A stretch of DNA of 64,000 nucleotides from DATARN01 sp963851105 (GCA_963851105.1 CAWKNP010000002.1:248001-312000), one strand, 5' to 3'; shown: positions 8,130 through 16,493, counted from the stretch's first letter. Translations and numbers: made by a program. Notes: generated from the sequence alone by a model not told the origin.

Positions 8130-9455
8130 TTAGCAGCGGTGGGCGACGAAGGGCGCCGGTGCCGGAATTGCCCCCTCGGGCACGGTGTTGGTGGTGGCGA
8201 AGTCGAGGACGTCCGCCAGGTTCTTGGCATTCGCGTCGCGAGCGGTCAGGGGTTTCAGGTTCCATCGCCATTCGATCATCCGGAGAATCGAGGTGTGTTC
8301 GTACGGGCCTCCGTGCACCACTCCCGACGGTGCGAAGGGTGACACCACGACGCACGGCACCCGGAAGCCCAGTTGACGGTAGTCAGGGGGGCCGCCGCAG
8401 CCGTCGACGCCGCAGCGATGATCGACCGTGGCGGGGTCGGTGTTGTCGATGACCTGGGGCGGGACCACGTGATCGAAGAAGCCGCCCCACTCGTCGTAGG
8501 TGATCACGAGGACCGTGCGCCGCCACTGGGGACTCGACCGCACGGCACGGAAGATGGCGGCGAGAAGCGTGTCGCCCAGCCGCACGTCGGCAAAGGGGTG
8601 CTGGTCGGACTCGAGATCGTGGTCATTGTTGAACGTGGGATCGATGAACGAGACATTGGGCAGGGTGCCGCCCGCGGCGTCGGCCAGGAAACGGGCGAAG
8701 GGGGCGACGATAGGAAGGTATTTGAGACCCCACAGGCCGATGAACGGAACATCGCTGAAGTAGTAGCGGTGGCTGATCCCGGCCTCGGCCAGCCGGTCCC
8801 AGATGGTCGGGATGATGGCCAACTTGGTGGGCTCTGAAGCCGAGGCCAGCGGATCGAGGTTGTGGTCGCGGTCGGTCCGGGCGGCGTTCAGGTAGATCCG
8901 GTTGGGATAGGTCTCAGACATGAGCGAGCAGAAGTAGCCGTCGAGCGCGGCGTAGTTGCGAGCCAGGGCGGCAAGCACGGGAAGGCTCGCTTCGGTGTAG
9001 TAGCCGATGGGAAACGTGTCGTCCGGCGCCCGGTTGACCGGCGTGAGGAGCCACCCGTCGTTGCGCCCGCCAGCCAGCTGGATCTGTCCGCCGGTCCACG
9101 AGTGGTCCGGGTCCCCGCTCCCGCAGCCGGTGAAATTGCCGGCGAGATCGTGGGTCGAGTGCCGCCGGCCGCTGCGATCGGGATAGGAAAGGCCTCCTTG
9201 GCGGCCGTCGGCGCCAGGAAGCCAACCCAGGAGGTGGTCGAACGATCGGTTTTCCAGCATGACCACCACGACGGTGTCGAACGGCGCGATGTGGCCGGTC
9301 GGCACGGTCGTCGCCGCTGCGGGCGTAGTGGGCGACGGGGCGCCACGACCCGGCGGCGGAGTTGACGACGAGCATCCCCACGCCCACGCCGCGGGCCAGA
9401 CGGCACCGGCGCCCGCCGTCACCACGCCCTTCAGGAAGCCCCGCCGAGAAAGCAC
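8130..9455 (-). CDS. Tat-exported phosphoesterase (phospholipase C / AcpA type)
   Basis: This protein has about 441 residues. It starts with GTG and reads LSRRGFLK within its first nine residues, a textbook twin-arginine signal, followed by a hydrophobic Ala/Val stretch and a WGC that may be a lipid-attachment cysteine. The mature part belongs to the phosphoesterase family PF04185 (phospholipase C, acid phosphatase AcpA). The metal/nucleophile strand VVMLENRSFDHLLGW is followed by TYDEWGGFFDHV and HTSILRMIEWRW near the end. It would act outside the membrane on phosphodiesters or phosphomonoesters. A GGAAGGA ribosome site precedes the GTG by 8 bases; the longer open frame upstream is low-complexity and overlaps the divergent phosphoesterase gene. 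Confidence 0.88.
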   Translation of the reverse strand: MLSRRGFLKGVVTAGAGAVWPAAWAWGCSSSTPPPGRGAPSPTTPAAATTVPTGHIAPFDTVVVVMLENRSFDHLLGWLPGADGRQGGLSYPDRSGRRHSTHDLAGNFTGCGSGDPDHSWTGGQIQLAGGRNDGWLLTPVNRAPDDTFPIGYYTEASLPVLAALARNYAALDGYFCSLMSETYPNRIYLNAARTDRDHNLDPLASASEPTKLAIIPTIWDRLAEAGISHRYYFSDVPFIGLWGLKYLPIVAPFARFLADAAGGTLPNVSFIDPTFNNDHDLESDQHPFADVRLGDTLLAAIFRAVRSSPQWRRTVLVITYDEWGGFFDHVVPPQVIDNTDPATVDHRCGVDGCGGPPDYRQLGFRVPCVVVSPFAPSGVVHGGPYEHTSILRMIEWRWNLKPLTARDANAKNLADVLDFATTNTVPEGAIPAPAPFVAHRC

Positions 9456-9534
9456 GCCCGTGATCCTTCCCCGTCTTGGCGGCGACGTCACAAGTCGGCG
9501 GCAATCCTCCCGCCGGTGCTCGTAGGGTTTGGTC

Positions 9535-10563
9535 GTGCCTCGCGCAAGCCGGCGAAGGGGACAGGAGCGCCGAGGCGGCGCGCTGATGCTCAGCGTGGCC
9601 GTTGCCTTCCTGATCGGGTGCTCGCCGCCGCCGCCCACATCCGGTGCGACCCGCTCGCCCACGTCGAGCGCGTCCCCCGCGTCGCCCGCGTCGCCCGCGT
9701 CGCCCGACCCTCGGGCTACCACGACCACCGCGGGCGGCGTCACCACCACGACCGCGCCGTGTGGCTGGCAGGCCACGCCCGCCCCCACTTACCAGCACGT
9801 GATCTGGATATGGATGGAAAACCACACCTGGTCGCAGGTCTTCGCCGATCCCGAGGCAGCGCCGTTCGAGACCGCGATTGCGGCCGGCTGCGCCACCGCG
9901 TCCGCCTACCGCAACATCGCCAGCCCCTCGCTGCCCAACTACATAGGTGCCACGTCGGGCGCCACCCAGGGCATAGCCGACGACGGCGCGCCGGCGAGCC
10001 ACCCGCTTCAGGCCGACAACATCTTCCGCCAGGTACGGGCCGCGGGCGGCACCGAGCGCAGCTACGAGGAGGCCATGGCGACGCCCTGCCAGCTGGAGTC
10101 CGGGGGCCGCTACGCCGTCAAACACAACCCGGCCGCCTACTACGTCGGCCCGGGGGGCGAGGATAGGGTCGCCTGCCAGGCCGACGACGTCCCCGCCGCC
10201 GACCTGGCCGCGGACCTGGCCCACGACCACCTCCCGACGTTCAGCTTTGTCACACCGGACCTCTGCCACGACACCCACGACTGCTCGGTCGGCACTGGCG
10301 ACGCCTGGCTCGCCGCCGAGCTACCCCCCATCCTGGCCAGCCCCGCGTACCGCCGGGGGACGACCGCGGTGTTCGTGGTGTGGGACGAGTACACCCCGCT
10401 GCCGGTCGTCGTGCTCGGGCCGTCGCTGCATCCGCGAACCGTCGTCACCGAGGTGTTCGACCACTACGCCCTGCTGCGCACCACCGAGGAGCTCCTCGGC
10501 CTGCCGGGACGGCTCGGGGCGGCGGCGGGTGCCATCGACCTCCGGCCCCTTTTCAACCTCTGA
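9535..10563 (+). CDS. Secreted lipoprotein acid phosphatase/phosphoesterase family
   Basis: This protein of about 342 residues has an Arg-rich N-terminus, a hydrophobic segment and the lipobox LIGC, so it is probably anchored to the membrane exterior. After a Ser/Pro/Thr linker comes a shortened PF04185 phosphoesterase domain: HVIWIWMENHTWSQVF at the metal site, SLPNYIGATSG, FSFVTPDLCHDTHDC and VVWDEY. Actinobacterial relatives are annotated as acid phosphatases. It is divergent from, and distantly related to, the Tat phosphoesterase; only about 80 bases separate their starts, so they may share a regulatory region. The start could be TTG 9529 or GTG 9535; AGGG 7 bases before the GTG favours the latter. 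Confidence 0.8.
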   Translation: MPRASRRRGQERRGGALMLSVAVAFLIGCSPPPPTSGATRSPTSSASPASPASPASPDPRATTTTAGGVTTTTAPCGWQATPAPTYQHVIWIWMENHTWSQVFADPEAAPFETAIAAGCATASAYRNIASPSLPNYIGATSGATQGIADDGAPASHPLQADNIFRQVRAAGGTERSYEEAMATPCQLESGGRYAVKHNPAAYYVGPGGEDRVACQADDVPAADLAADLAHDHLPTFSFVTPDLCHDTHDCSVGTGDAWLAAELPPILASPAYRRGTTAVFVVWDEYTPLPVVVLGPSLHPRTVVTEVFDHYALLRTTEELLGLPGRLGAAAGAIDLRPLFNL

Positions 10564-10636
10564 ACGCCCGCTGACCTGGTATATCTACGTCCGTGGCGCC
10601 GGGCAGGACGTCGCCCGACCAAGGAGAGCTCACATC

Positions 10637-11125
10637 ATGGACATCGTCCGAAACCCTGACGGTACCCTCGTCGTTCCTGTTGCCCCGCCGCGAGCGGCTG
10701 AGCTCGAGGACGGCGTTGCCGCGCCGGCGGACGCCGATGCCGATGCCGCCGCGGCGCCGGCCGACGCCTCGCCCACGACCCGCGTGCTCCATCCCGGTGA
10801 AGGTGGCTACGACGAGGCGCTCGCCGAGTGGGACCACCAGCAGAACCCTGATCGCGCCCCGGTCGTCTCGACCGCATCGGGCCGCGAGGAGGCCATGGCC
10901 CTCGTGCATGCCGTCGCCACCTCGCCCGATCATGCGGTGGCGCCGGCCATGGAGGCGGTCGATGACGCCGAAGCGACCGGCGAAGCCCTGCGCCACGTTC
11001 TGGTTGGTGGCGTTCACTCCGTCGAGGACTTTGCCGCCGAAGTCGCCGAGGCCGAAGGTGGCGAGCCGCTGCCCGCCCACACCGCAACCAAGATCATCGG
11101 CGAGGTGCTCGCCGAGCTCGATTGA
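10637..11125 (+). CDS. Small acidic protein of unknown function
   Basis: This 162-residue protein starts at an ATG preceded by AAGGAG (10621-10626). It is rich in Ala, Asp and Glu, with a disordered Ala/Asp segment around residues 25-50 and a helical C-terminal half. Recognisable pieces are GEGGYDEALAEWDHQQNPD and HTATKIIGEVLAELD. There is no membrane segment or signal, so it is probably cytoplasmic. No family was recognised. It lies between two exported proteins, and the 73-base gap in front of it is likely to hold its own promoter. Confidence 0.7.
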   Translation: MDIVRNPDGTLVVPVAPPRAAELEDGVAAPADADADAAAAPADASPTTRVLHPGEGGYDEALAEWDHQQNPDRAPVVSTASGREEAMALVHAVATSPDHAVAPAMEAVDDAEATGEALRHVLVGGVHSVEDFAAEVAEAEGGEPLPAHTATKIIGEVLAELD

Positions 11126-11147
11126 TCCGTTGGTGCGACAATGACTC

Positions 11148-11561
11148 GTGGCATGTAGTGGCATCGTGTGGGCGGCGCGGTTCGCCCTGCTCGCGACTGC
11201 GGCGCTGGCTTCGTGCGGGCCCGCCACATCGGCCGCCCCACCGCTCACCCGGCCGACACCGGATCAACTGGTCACCGTGACCTGTCCCAACCTGGGTTCG
11301 CTGTCCGTGGCCCTGCCTTCGGGCAAGGTAGATCCGCCCGTGCCCGAGTTGCAGGTCAGCGTCGGTTACCAGGCCACCGTCACAAGAACCCATCAGACAG
11401 TCACCGCCGGCCAGCCGCCGGGCGAAATTCTCTGTGCCACAATCCCTTTTCCCGAACGGTTGGCACCGGACGTCTCGCCTGGGCCGCTGCCCGCGGGGGT
11501 CCAACCCGATGACCGGCTGGCGGGAAACTGGATCGTGTCGGTGACCGTGAAGGTTCCTTAG
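11148..11561 (+). CDS. Small putative lipoprotein
   Basis: This 137-residue protein starts at GTG, has one hydrophobic segment and the lipobox LASC near residue 23, so it is predicted to be a lipoprotein. The mature part (about 115 residues) has two cysteines (VTCPNLG and EILCATIP) that could form a disulfide, and beta-strand-like alternation. No family was recognised. It follows the acidic protein by 22 bases and converges with the next gene across a strong hairpin. Confidence 0.65.
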   Translation: MACSGIVWAARFALLATAALASCGPATSAAPPLTRPTPDQLVTVTCPNLGSLSVALPSGKVDPPVPELQVSVGYQATVTRTHQTVTAGQPPGEILCATIPFPERLAPDVSPGPLPAGVQPDDRLAGNWIVSVTVKVP

Positions 11562-11591
11562 GGTATGCGACGCGAACGATGACCACAGCCA

Positions 11592-11620
11592 GGGGCGGGG
11601 GCGGATCACCGCCCGCCCCC
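11592..11620. terminator. GC-rich hairpin between convergent genes
   Basis: A G-rich arm (11592-11604) and a C-rich arm (11609-11620) can pair around an ATCA loop with a small bulge. It sits in the 75-base gap between two convergent genes and could end transcripts from both sides. There is no T tract, so the call is tentative. Confidence 0.4.
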
Positions 11621-11636
11621 GGTGGCGACAGGTCTC

Positions 11637-12017
11637 TCAGGTGTCGGTGGACAGGCTCAAGGTGACCGTGGAGCCGGTGGTGTTGTAGTTGCGGGCGCAG
11701 GCCTTGAACCAGCCCGGGAAGTACCGGGGGAACGTCGTGTTGGCGAACTGGGCCGCCCAGGCGGTGGTGTAGTTCGACGGGGTCTGGTTGATGGTTTGGT
11801 AGGTCGAGGCGTCGAAGCTTTGGTGAAGTGTGAACGACACGCCCGGCGACGCCTGCCCCTGGGCGCGGACACTGAATCGCCCGTACATCGGGACGGTGCA
11901 CACCCGGCTGCCGGGCGAGACGATGACGTTCTGGCTGGTGGTGGCCGCCTGGGCGCCGCCGGCGCCGATCAGCAGGCTCAGCGGAATCAGAGCCGCGGCG
12001 AACAATCCTTTACGCAT
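11637..12017 (-). CDS. Small secreted protein of unknown function
   Basis: This 126-residue protein has a clear Sec signal peptide: MRKGLF, then a hydrophobic core, then a GGAQA-A cleavage site near residue 24. The mature domain of about 100 residues is rich in Ser, Thr, Gln and Asn, with alternating hydrophobics and two cysteines (VCTVP and FKACARNY) likely to form a disulfide, suggesting a small beta-sandwich. No family was recognised. The start is well supported by GGGAGAGG a few bases upstream of the ATG. Confidence 0.72.
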   Translation of the reverse strand: MRKGLFAAALIPLSLLIGAGGAQAATTSQNVIVSPGSRVCTVPMYGRFSVRAQGQASPGVSFTLHQSFDASTYQTINQTPSNYTTAWAAQFANTTFPRYFPGWFKACARNYNTTGSTVTLSLSTDT

Positions 12018-12324
12018 GATGAACCTCTCCCTTTGTTGTGGTGGTTTCTGGCGATGGGAGCGGGGGTTTTGGTGTCACCGCCGTCTCCGCCCATCTTTCG
12101 CCTCCCGGCGGGCACTGGATCAATGCCCGGTCCGATCGGAGGAATGGTTGCCAGGAGTGATCCGCGACCGCCTGCATCCACGAACGGTCATGGTCCTCAC
12201 CTCTGGTGATATGGCCAGGTCGACCATGCCGCGGGCTGCGATTTGGGCCAGATACAGCCGCCGCGGTGCCAAGCGTTACCCTCGGCGCGGACCGCCACGA
12301 GCGGCGAGCGCCCGGAGGGGGACA
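12018..12324. other. 307-base intergenic region upstream of the selenoperoxiredoxin gene
   Basis: This region separates two divergent genes and should contain both promoters. No convincing open frame, repeat or operator was seen, and no clear -35/-10 pair could be chosen. Confidence 0.35.
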
Positions 12325-12792
12325 TTGCTGACACCCGGAACGCCAGCACCGGAGTTCTCGCTTCCCGATCAGGACGGCAACACGGTCTCGTTGCGCGACT
12401 TCGCAGGCCAATGGGTCCTTCTGTGGTGGTATCCCAAGGCCTCGACCCCTGGCTGAACCATCGAAGGCCAGGCCCTGCGTGACAGGGCCGACGATTTCCG
12501 GGCCGCAGGGTGCGTCGTCATCGGCGCCTCGTTCGACACGCCGGCGGACAACAAGGCCTTTGCCGAGGCGCAGAGCTTCGGGTTCTCGTTGCTGTCCGAT
12601 GTCGAGCGCAAAACAGGTGAGGCCTACGACGTGCTGCGGCCCGAACAGGAACGGTACCGGGACTTCCCGCTGCGGGTCTCGTACCTCATCGACCCCGCCG
12701 GGGTGATCCGCCGGGCCTATACCGTGGCCGACGTCGCCGGCCACGCCGATCACGTCCTCCACGACGTGGCATTGCTTTCTGGTCGCCGGTGA
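12325..12792 (+). CDS. Peroxiredoxin (BCP/PrxQ type), probable selenoprotein with in-frame TGA at residue 44
   Basis: From TTG 12325, which has GGAGG at 12314-12318, the frame reads LLTPGTPAPEFSLPDQDG, then LLWWYPKASTPG, then TGA (12454-12456). It then continues in the same frame as TIEGQALRDRADDF, IGASFDTPADNKAFAEA, LLSDVERKTGEAY and RVSYLIDPAGVIRRAY to TGA 12790-12792 (155 residues). In BCP/PrxQ peroxiredoxins the residue after YPKA.TPG is the peroxidatic cysteine, so the TGA replaces exactly the catalytic residue. The resolving cysteine five residues later is absent (Gln), giving a one-selenol/thiol layout. The enzyme would reduce peroxides. A bSECIS-like hairpin follows the TGA. The stop overlaps the GTG of the downstream metal transporter gene. 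Nothing else in the frame is damaged. Confidence 0.85.
12457..12495 (+). promoter_or_regulatory. Candidate bacterial SECIS element
   Basis: Directly after the in-frame TGA is a perfect 7-bp stem (12471-12477 with 12483-12489) closed by the loop CGTGA. A lower 4-bp helix (12460-12463 with 12492-12495) is separated from it by an internal loop. The apical loop begins 21 bases after the TGA and has G at its second position. These values fit the published bSECIS rules (loop 16-37 bases after UGA, G in the first two loop positions). SelB with Sec-tRNA would bind here. Confidence 0.75.
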
Positions 12793-13607
12793 GGGCGCCT
12801 CGGCGGGAGGCGGTCGATCCGACCACTGGCGCGGCGGGCGTCGCCGGCCCCCCGCAGCCGATGCAGATCCCCATCGCCGCCCAGGTGGCGGATTCGGCGT
12901 CCGACGCCGCAGAGCTCGCGGGCCGCGTCGCCCAGGTCTCGCGTGGTGGGGCCCGAGCGGCGGTGCTCGGCCTGAACGACGGGCTCGTGACCAATGTCTG
13001 CCTGATCCTCGGCTTGGCGGCCGCCAAAGCGTCGGCCTCGGGCGTCCGCCTGGCCGCCCTCGCCAGCTTGATCGCGGGCTCGTTCTCCATGGCGGCGGGC
13101 GAATGGGTGTCGGTGCGCAGCCAGGTGGAGCTGTTCAGCGGCCTGCTCGACGAGCTGCGCCGGCTGGTGGCCCGCAACCCCCGCCTGATCCTCGACGAAC
13201 TAGCGGTTCGCCTCGAATCAGCGGGTTTCGGCCGGGAAACCGCCCAGATTGCCAGCACCGAACTGCCGCTCGACGAGCCCCGGTTCTTGAACTTCGCGGC
13301 CACGACGATCTTCGGCATCAACCCCGACGAGCTTGGCTCGCCCGCCACCGCAGCCATCACGTCGTGCGCCACGTTCGCGGCGGGAGCCCTCATACCCCTG
13401 ATTCCCTGGTTCTTCACCACCGGGGGCGCGGCATCGTGGACCTCGATCATCGTGACCGCCGTCGCCAGCCTCATCGTCGGTGGCTATGTGAGTCGCCTGA
13501 GTGGCCGGCCCGTGCTGTTCGGCGCCCTCCGGCAGTTGGCGATCGTGGCCGCGGCGTCGGCCATCACCTACGGGATCGGAAGGATCTTCGGTACCGCCGT
13601 CGGATGA
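12789..13607 (+). CDS. VIT1/CCC1-family metal transporter
   Basis: This 272-residue protein has five predicted membrane segments: around AVLGLNDGLVTNVCLILGL, LAALASLIAGSFSMAAGEW, CATFAAGALIPLIPWFF, SIIVTAVASLIVGGY and QLAIVAAASAITYGIG. The first two carry the VIT1/CCC1 signature (GLNDGLVTN and GSFSMAAGEWVS) of vacuolar-type iron/manganese transporters. A hydrophilic, Glu-containing loop lies between segments 2 and 3. Its GTG start overlaps the peroxiredoxin stop (GTGA), so translation is coupled; pairing a peroxide-removing enzyme with iron or manganese transport makes sense under oxidative stress. ATG 12861 is a possible shorter start. Confidence 0.82.
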   Translation: MRAPRREAVDPTTGAAGVAGPPQPMQIPIAAQVADSASDAAELAGRVAQVSRGGARAAVLGLNDGLVTNVCLILGLAAAKASASGVRLAALASLIAGSFSMAAGEWVSVRSQVELFSGLLDELRRLVARNPRLILDELAVRLESAGFGRETAQIASTELPLDEPRFLNFAATTIFGINPDELGSPATAAITSCATFAAGALIPLIPWFFTTGGAASWTSIIVTAVASLIVGGYVSRLSGRPVLFGALRQLAIVAAASAITYGIGRIFGTAVG

Positions 13608-13687
13608 CCGAGAGACAACGACGGTCCCCCTCGCAGTCGCTCCCGCTGCGCACAGGCGGCGGACTATTCACGATGAGAGCTCAGGGG

Positions 13688-14467
13688 TCAATAGCCGGGA
13701 AAAAGGCGCCTCAAATCGTCGAGGGTGAGAGCGCCATCGGCGCTGACTGATTCCGGGGTGTGATCGGGAGCCAGTCGGCCGCTGGTGAGCCGCACGAAGG
13801 CCTCGGCCGGTAGCGTCACCCGGGCATCGGCAGCTTTGCCGTTGGCATCGCCTTCGCTCAGCTTTGCGCCGTCGGTGCCCAGCTCGAGTCGGTACCTGTG
13901 AGCGGGGTCGGTGGTCTCGATTGCGACCGTGGCGGTCTTGCCGATCGGCTTGGCGAAGAAGCCTGCGAAGTCCGGCAGTTGTCGCAGTACGAACGGCACG
14001 ATGTACTCGGCCACAGTTGCCGCCGGGTCGGACACCACTTCGATGTCCCAGCGGTGCAGTCCCACTTCGCTGAGGCGCATTCCCGCGAAGAAGGCGATGT
14101 CGATGGGCGCGGGAAGAAAGCCCACGTCCACGGTCTTGTTGGCCAGCTGTTCATCATCGAGGGCTTCGAACGCCTCGACTTGCCGGGTATCGGCGGCGAC
14201 GAAGTTGGCGGCTTGCTCCTCGGGCGACATGGCGTCCCAGCGGTCCCAGATGCCGCGGGCGGCACCCATATCGGCCTTGCCGGATGTCAACGTGTTGTGC
14301 CCGATCTCGGCGGCGCTCCCGAGGTGGCTGAGTACGCTGGCGATGGTCCACTCCGACGCCGCCGATCGGGTGCGAAGCGCTCCGACGTTCAGTCCCTCGA
14401 CCAGTGTCACCATCTCGTCATGCGACCGGCGCATGGCGGCGACCGCTTCCTTGGCTGCATTTGTCAT
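13688..14467 (-). CDS. Maleylpyruvate isomerase N-terminal (DinB-like) family protein
   Basis: This 259-residue protein begins MTNAAKEAVAAMRRSHDEMVTLVEGL and continues with SEWTIASVLSHLGSAAE, the helical DinB/MDMPI_N fold with a metal-binding histidine (SHLG). RLSEVGLHRWDIE supplies the second His-containing motif. The C-terminal part resembles the SCP2-like MDMPI C-terminal domain. In actinobacteria such proteins are mycothiol-dependent transferases or isomerases. The ATG at 14467 is chosen because the domain starts there; the upstream frame is Arg-rich filler. Confidence 0.78.
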   Translation of the reverse strand: MTNAAKEAVAAMRRSHDEMVTLVEGLNVGALRTRSAASEWTIASVLSHLGSAAEIGHNTLTSGKADMGAARGIWDRWDAMSPEEQAANFVAADTRQVEAFEALDDEQLANKTVDVGFLPAPIDIAFFAGMRLSEVGLHRWDIEVVSDPAATVAEYIVPFVLRQLPDFAGFFAKPIGKTATVAIETTDPAHRYRLELGTDGAKLSEGDANGKAADARVTLPAEAFVRLTSGRLAPDHTPESVSADGALTLDDLRRLFPGY

Positions 14468-14904
14468 GCCGGCGATGCTACGGGCCAGGCCAACGTCGCG
14501 GGGTGCGAGCGAACTCTTTGCTGCCCGGAAGGTCCAACAGGGTGGGAAAAGAGCCGAAGACGAAACCTGACGACGCTGCAGGCGGCTCTGGCGCGCCACG
14601 GGGAACGAGGCGACATGCCGGCGCGGATCGCCCTCGTGGCCTGCTGAGCCGACGTGCACCTCGGAGCCGTCGGCTCAAACGCTCGACACGAGGAGCTTCC
14701 ACGCTCGCAGTGACGCTATTGGCGAGCCTTCCTCGACGCACCCGTTGAACCTCGCCGCCGGGACACGGCACCGAAATCTGCTTTCGAGACACGACTCTTG
14801 AGGGAGCTGAGAAGTTCGTCATTTATCAAATGGTGGTCGTGTCACGCAATCCGGCGCCGTCGGTTGCCCGTAACAGAACAGGTAACTCACCTTGGGAGGG
14901 TGCC
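14468..14904. other. 437-base stretch without a recognised gene
   Basis: Short frames on both strands are compositionally random and lack ribosome sites. The right-hand 60 bases are AT-richer (around 14815-14835) and probably contain the promoter of the small membrane protein gene that follows. No RNA gene or repeat was recognised. Confidence 0.4.
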
Positions 14905-15211
14905 ATGGAATCGACATCGCTGCCGGACACGCAGCGCCCCGTAATCGCCGTGGGGCTTTTGGCGATTGGTCTCATACACGTGTTGGACCTGCCCAGCAAG
15001 GTCCGGCAACTGGCTGGAACCCCTTGGGCTGGCTTCGCTCTTTGTCGAAGGGGCGGTTCTTGTACTCGTGGCCCAGGTCTGGCTTGCCGGCCGCCGAGCG
15101 GCGGCGCACTCGCGGCCTCTGTGGCTCAGCGACGAAATTGAGGAGAGGACATTCCTGAGGAATGCTGCGGTACGAAATCCCATCAGCATGCCCAGTCGTA
15201 GTCACTCATAA
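14905..15211 (+). CDS. Small membrane protein, apparently frameshifted
   Basis: A good start (ATG with GGGAGGG at 14894-14900) opens a frame that reads PVIAVGLLAIGLIHVLDLP, a first membrane helix, followed by SKVRQLAGT. The frame then degenerates into Arg/Gly/Cys-rich sequence. One base removed from the CCCC run at 15020-15023 switches into a frame encoding LGLASLFVEGAVLVLVAQVW, a clean second helix, and ends at 15211. The intact product would be about 100 residues with two helices and a polar tail. Function is unknown. It lies just ahead of the beta-propeller gene. Confidence 0.5.
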
Positions 15212-15236
15212 CAAGGCATTGATCGGGAGGACGAAT

Positions 15237-16388
15237 ATGAGTGACTTCACGCGGGCCAGGAATCGGAGATCCATCACCGGCGAGGACAGGCAACGATCGC
15301 CTCGATTGCGATACCGGTTGCCGCTAGTGGCGGCGGTCGCCATCGCCATGGTGGCGGCCGTCGTCGGGTCCAGCGCAGCGTCGGCGGATGCCGCCGGCAC
15401 CGGGAGATCAAACCTCATGGCGTTCAACCATCCCGGCAACATCCTGATCGCCGACCAGTTCAACAACCGGGTGATCGAGATCGACCGTCAGCATCACATC
15501 GTGTGGCAATACGGTCTCGGTCCCAACGACTTCACCCCCCGGTCGATCATCGGCACCAACGATGCCCAGCGTGTCGGGCCGCTCACGTTGATGGCGGGCA
15601 CCGGGACACCGCCGGGGGTCGTGGCAACCTGCTCTGCCCCTGGCGGCTGCCCGGACAACCGGGTCATCCTGGTCGACCCCGCCGGTCACATCATCTGGCA
15701 ATACGGCCAATTCGGGGTCGCGGGATCCGGTCCCGACCTGCTCAACACCCCGACGCAGAGCACGTGGTTGCCCAACGCCCACGTGCTGATCACCGATCAA
15801 GCCAACGCTCGGGTCATCGAGGTCGACCTGGCCAAACGGATCGTCTGGCAATACGGCATGACCGGCGTCACCGGTAACGGTGCGAATCAGCTGAACAATC
15901 CCAACAGCGCTGAGCTTCTGGCCAACGGGCACATTCTCATCGCCGACGAGAACAACGACCGGGCGATCGAAGTGACCCGGGATCACATGATCGTGGCCAT
16001 TTTCAGCGCCGGCGGCACTGTCAGCGGCATGGCGTTTGCCAGCCGCCTCCCCAACGGCGACACGCTGCTCACCGACGCCAACCACTCCCGCATCATCGAA
16101 GTGGACAGCGCCGACCACGTGGTCTGGCAATATCTGACCAACACCGCCGCGCACAGCAATCCCAGCCCGGCGCCGACGAGAGCGGTACGGCTGCAAAATG
16201 GTGACACCCTCATCAGCGACCAGTTCAACGACCGGGTGTTCGAAGTGAACATGGCCAAGGCAATCGTCTTCCAGATGGGGACCTTGAACCATCCCGGCGT
16301 CGGGCACGGCCTACTGAACGCACCCTACGATGCCAAGGTCGTCGGCGACTACACCGGTCTCACCCCACCCTTCGGGAGCCGGTTCTGA
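15237..16388 (+). CDS. Secreted or anchored beta-propeller protein (NHL/PQQ-like repeats)
   Basis: This 383-residue protein has an Arg-rich N-terminus, a hydrophobic segment around residues 31-50 and then six to seven blades. Each blade contains pairs such as GNILIADQFNNRVIEIDR and HIVWQYG; others are AHVLITDQANARVIEVDL, GHILIADENNDRAIEV, GDTLLTDANHSRIIEV and GDTLISDQFNDRVFEV. The repeat resembles arylsulfotransferase/NHL-type propellers that act as extracellular binding or enzymatic scaffolds. The ATG at 15237 has GGGAGG six bases upstream. A pair of cysteines (ATCSAPGGCPD) may form a disulfide. No catalytic residue was identified. Confidence 0.75.
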   Translation: MSDFTRARNRRSITGEDRQRSPRLRYRLPLVAAVAIAMVAAVVGSSAASADAAGTGRSNLMAFNHPGNILIADQFNNRVIEIDRQHHIVWQYGLGPNDFTPRSIIGTNDAQRVGPLTLMAGTGTPPGVVATCSAPGGCPDNRVILVDPAGHIIWQYGQFGVAGSGPDLLNTPTQSTWLPNAHVLITDQANARVIEVDLAKRIVWQYGMTGVTGNGANQLNNPNSAELLANGHILIADENNDRAIEVTRDHMIVAIFSAGGTVSGMAFASRLPNGDTLLTDANHSRIIEVDSADHVVWQYLTNTAAHSNPSPAPTRAVRLQNGDTLISDQFNDRVFEVNMAKAIVFQMGTLNHPGVGHGLLNAPYDAKVVGDYTGLTPPFGSRF

Positions 16389-16493
16389 CCTTGCCTGATG
16401 GGCTTTCCTCGCCGAACGGCAGGTCGGCCTCGTGCACGGTGCGCGCGGAGGGTATCTCAGAGTGATTCTGCGGCTTCCTCGTATCCTCGCAAT

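Noticed and set aside
12454..12456. Reading the peroxiredoxin TGA as a simple pseudogene stop
   Set aside because: The stop sits exactly at the catalytic Cys codon, the frame is intact on both sides and a bSECIS-like hairpin follows; random nonsense mutation is a poorer explanation, though a base-call error remains possible.
12010..12762. Minus-strand frame across the peroxiredoxin
   Set aside because: It is antisense to the better-supported peroxiredoxin frame and has no recognisable domain.
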